NCBI RefSeq assembly: GCF_024679095.1
Contig: NC_066512.1
Location: 18,382,473 to 18,446,472, forward strand
Source: Eriocheir sinensis
Lineage: Eukaryota; Arthropoda; Malacostraca; Decapoda; Varunidae
DNA length: 64,000 nt
Reading direction: 5' to 3'
Below, in pieces: positions 61,380 through 64,000 of this stretch (position 1 is its first letter; each line of letters opens with the position of its first letter). A program made the translations under genes and the position numbers. The notes beneath the pieces were generated by a model, which saw only the letters and a program-made list of their open reading frames with translations, ran no database searches and had not been told where the DNA came from.

Positions 61380-61770
61380 GGCGAGGCGGGGTATTACTAA
61401 GCAGGTACAGAGCGTTAAAACTGGAGTGTGGTGGAAGAAAATGTTGAGGTGTTTTACAAAAGGTTTCCGAGCGTGTTACATGGCGGAGAATGGGATTAAT
61501 ATAAGGTCTATGTTTGGTGATACTAAGCAAGAAAAGAGCGTTACAGGTTGACTATTGTGGAAGGTAAAGTTCAGGTGTGTTTACTAAAGGTCTCAGGGTG
61601 TGTTACATGGAGCGGAATGGGGTAATATATGTGTATGTTTGATGTGAATGTTTGATGAGTATGTGTGATGTGTATAGGTGATGTGTATGTGTTTAATGTG
61701 TATGTGTGATGTGACGTTGGTAATATATGTGTATGCTTGGGGTAAAATAGTGTATGTGTGATGTTACTAA
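61380..61770. repeat. Degenerate tandem copies upstream of the Cys-loop exon
   Basis: GTGTTACA(C/T)GG, ACTAAGCA and GAGCGTTA recur about every 130 bp to 61.62 kb, followed by TGTGATGTGTATG-type units. Confidence 0.7.
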
Positions 61771-62333
61771 GCATGTACAGGATATTACAAGTCTGTCCAA
61801 TCTAGAAAGTTGAGAACTGTGAAGTGAGTGTGTGTTTGCAAAGGATTAAAAGGGTGTTCTGTGATAATATAAAGTGTGTTGTGTTATACGGCCGAGTGTC
61901 TGGTGTTGTTACAAAGAGGAAGTGTTGGAAGGGATTATGGACTTAGTTGCTCTGGAAATAGTGAAAATATGAAAGGAAATGTTGTAACTTATAAAATGTT
62001 ATCACAAATTCTGCTAGGGTAAGGTTAGGCTGAAGACGAGAGTGATTAAGGTATGTAGGGGAGTGATAGAAAAGAATGGGAATAAATATAACTAAAAGCA
62101 GTTTCAAACAAGCCTGCCCTAATTCTGCCTGCTCTGGCAACACTAAACTAAATAGAAAAAGCTTGAAACTTACCATTTTAACACTGCGACTGTTTAATTG
62201 TCCCTTCCTATCCCTCTCCCTCCTTTCCTTCTTTTTTTTCTACCTTCGTTTATCCTCTCCCTCTCACTTTCTACTGTCATTTTTTTTTTTACTTCTGACA
62301 ATTGAATAATAACAAATAGATAAAGAATAGTTG

Positions 62334-62335
<2 letters not shown>

Positions 62336-62412
<77 letters not shown>

Positions 62413-62413
62413 G
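62336..62413. repeat. (CA)n microsatellite
   Basis: A pure CA tract with one AAC interruption near the end. Confidence 0.95.
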
Positions 62414-63200
62414 ATACATCACGACACACAATACGTATACACAAAAAATCTACAACACAACTCCGAACACAAAATCAAGACAAGCTACAAAACATCAACT
62501 AAAACACACACAAAAAAACTCAACAACACAGAGGGCAACACACAATGCTCAGCCGCCGACCCGAACCATCAAAGGTAGAAACACAGGCCACGCAAGGCAA
62601 CACCTGCAACACACGACATAAACCTTCACGCTGCATCGAGCACTTCCACTGCTAAGTCTTCCGTTCACTGGGGAGGGGGGTGGGGTGGGGAGGAGAGAGA
62701 GAGAGAGAACCAGATGGACAGCTTGGGCCCCTCAGGAGAGTTGCTGTCCTTGCAGTCCTACACAGGCACAAACAAAGCGCCCTCACCTCTTGGAGCTGAG
62801 GGTCAAGTGGAGGAGGTCTGAGGTAGCAAGAGAAAGGGACTGGGCAGCAGATCCCTTCTGGAGGTCCCAAGGTTCCTCTCTAGCACTGACCACCCCCTCG
62901 ACGCTGGTACGATAGATCATCCTCACTGCTGACGTGGAAGCGACGCAACGGTCCATTTAACAAATTAAGGTTCCCTCCCAATACGCCTACAGCCTCCGTT
63001 ATGTGACAATCATACACATGTACATTTTATATTTTGCAGGGCAGTTTGTTTAATTACAGTTTCCCAGCGCGAGGAGAAATTTTAGTTGGCGACCGAAACA
63101 CTGCGCTGTACCAGTATACAAAACCGTCCTTGAGAGAGAAAAAAATAACATATATGCATGAGTTCTTTTTCCGCGTGTGTGGGACAGATTAGATCACCAT

Positions 63201-63205
<5 letters not shown>

Positions 63206-63249
<44 letters not shown>
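63206..63249. repeat. (TG)n microsatellite
   Basis: A pure TG tract. Confidence 0.94.
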
Positions 63250-63253
<4 letters not shown>

Positions 63254-64000
63254 TAGGTGTGTGCGTGAGTGTGGGGTGTTGCAAATCATGGGTGCGCCAG
63301 TGCAAAGCGAACGTATAGGTCTGGAAAGGGACTGTCCCGCCAGAGGGCCAAAACGAGCAGTGCCAGGCAGGAATGTTAAGCGAAAATGCACCGGTGGAAG
63401 TAAAGATGACAGAGAATGGTGTCATGGATATATATTAATAGATATAGAAAGATAGATGGATAAAAGTAGATAGAGAAAGAAATGGAAAAACATATGCAAC
63501 TGTTCTTCATCCGAGTACGCATTTTAGATTAGATGAACATCCATATCCCCACCACCACCGACCACCGACGAACACTATCAGTACCATCACCACCACCCCT
63601 TCCTCATCAGCATCGCCATCAGCAGCAGCAGCATCGGGTGGGTATATAAAAAGAGAATTATAAGTAGCACGTGTCGAACCGATCTCAATCATACGCAACG
63701 CTTCTTGAAAATTGAACAAAATTTAATAAACGTGTAAACCGCCGAGGCTCCAGAAAATCCCAGCCCGAGTCGTGTAAAGCAGAGCACTAAAAATAACAGA
63801 TAAATAAATGAAATAAATAAAAAGCAAATACTCTCATATGCACCCACAGCTTCGACAGGAATGCAAATGGAAAAAAAGGGAAGATAAAATAGAGGGAAAC
63901 AGGGAAAGGAAGGGACGCATGCATGGGCGAATATTTGCAAGCTGTGAAAACTCAAAGCAATTAACTCTCTTTATTACTTGACCCGAAAGTTATGGTGAGA

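Larger units (their letters stand above)
61351..64000 (-). other. Upstream intron, entering the window from the right
   Basis: It holds degenerate 130-bp-type tandem copies (61.38-61.62 kb), a TGTGATGTGTATG-like repeat (61.62-61.77 kb) and CA and GT microsatellites. No exon matching the ligand-binding domain upstream of ADGNFEV is present, so the gene start is outside the window. Confidence 0.75.

Noticed and set aside
61351..64000. Start codon or signal peptide exon of the receptor
   Set aside because: No exon encoding the loop A to loop E region or a signal peptide is present before the window edge, and the first visible exon begins mid-codon.

Overview
The window is animal DNA, most likely from a decapod crustacean. 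The evidence is an arthropod-type nicotinic acetylcholine receptor (nAChR) alpha gene with very long introns, an extreme density of long perfect microsatellites (CA, GA, AT, AAT and GGA tracts, many above 100 bp), several tRNA-derived SINE families, LINE relics and foldback MITE-like elements. No prokaryotic features, rRNA or functional tRNA genes were seen. The species assignment is inference. The only protein-coding gene I can support lies on the minus strand and fills about 15.9-61.4 kb. It is the 3' part of an nAChR alpha subunit (YTCC vicinal cysteines). In transcript order the exons are 61350-61170 (Cys-loop and loop B), 49974-49861, 33909-33741 (loop C and M1), 30991-30855 (M2 and start of M3), 27184-27038 (end of M3), 17887-17723 and 16546-16336 (cytoplasmic loop) and 16106-15924 (M4, C-terminus, TAA stop). 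Splice sites and phases agree at every junction. Signal peptide and N-terminal exons lie beyond the right edge. Sequence style, together with a duplicated Cys-loop exon, points to the insect alpha3/alpha4 group. Oddities in the gene: (1) A second diverged copy of the Cys-loop exon sits at 54647-54470, arranged like a mutually exclusive exon, but it carries a 2-nt and a 1-nt loss and a GC rather than GT donor. (2) Exon 49974-49861 is 2 nt short of what its neighbours need. (3) The normally near-invariant M2-M3 linker is replaced by TTNSHVVH. (4) The M2/M3 exon is bracketed by a 20-nt C tract and a 17-nt G tract in the transcript, which could pair and loop out the exon. (5) About 3 kb of pyrimidine-rich transcript, including a 0.5-kb minisatellite, lies just upstream of the duplicated exon. 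The indels could be assembly errors, real lesions or polymorphism; the sequence alone cannot decide. Region 1-15.9 kb is downstream of the gene. It is AT-rich and repeat-dense: two foldback elements (1772-2279, and 6474-8046 split by a second element), a short TIR element, SINEs, a decayed reverse transcriptase (about 4.9-5.5 kb), giant microsatellites around 11-13 kb and a degenerate minisatellite at 14.3-14.9 kb. No convincing gene was found there. The introns hold mostly microsatellites and minisatellites, plus a LINE 3' fragment at 51.2-51.7 kb, a LINE tail near 23.5 kb, and SINE pieces at 20.6, 23.0 and 42.6 kb.
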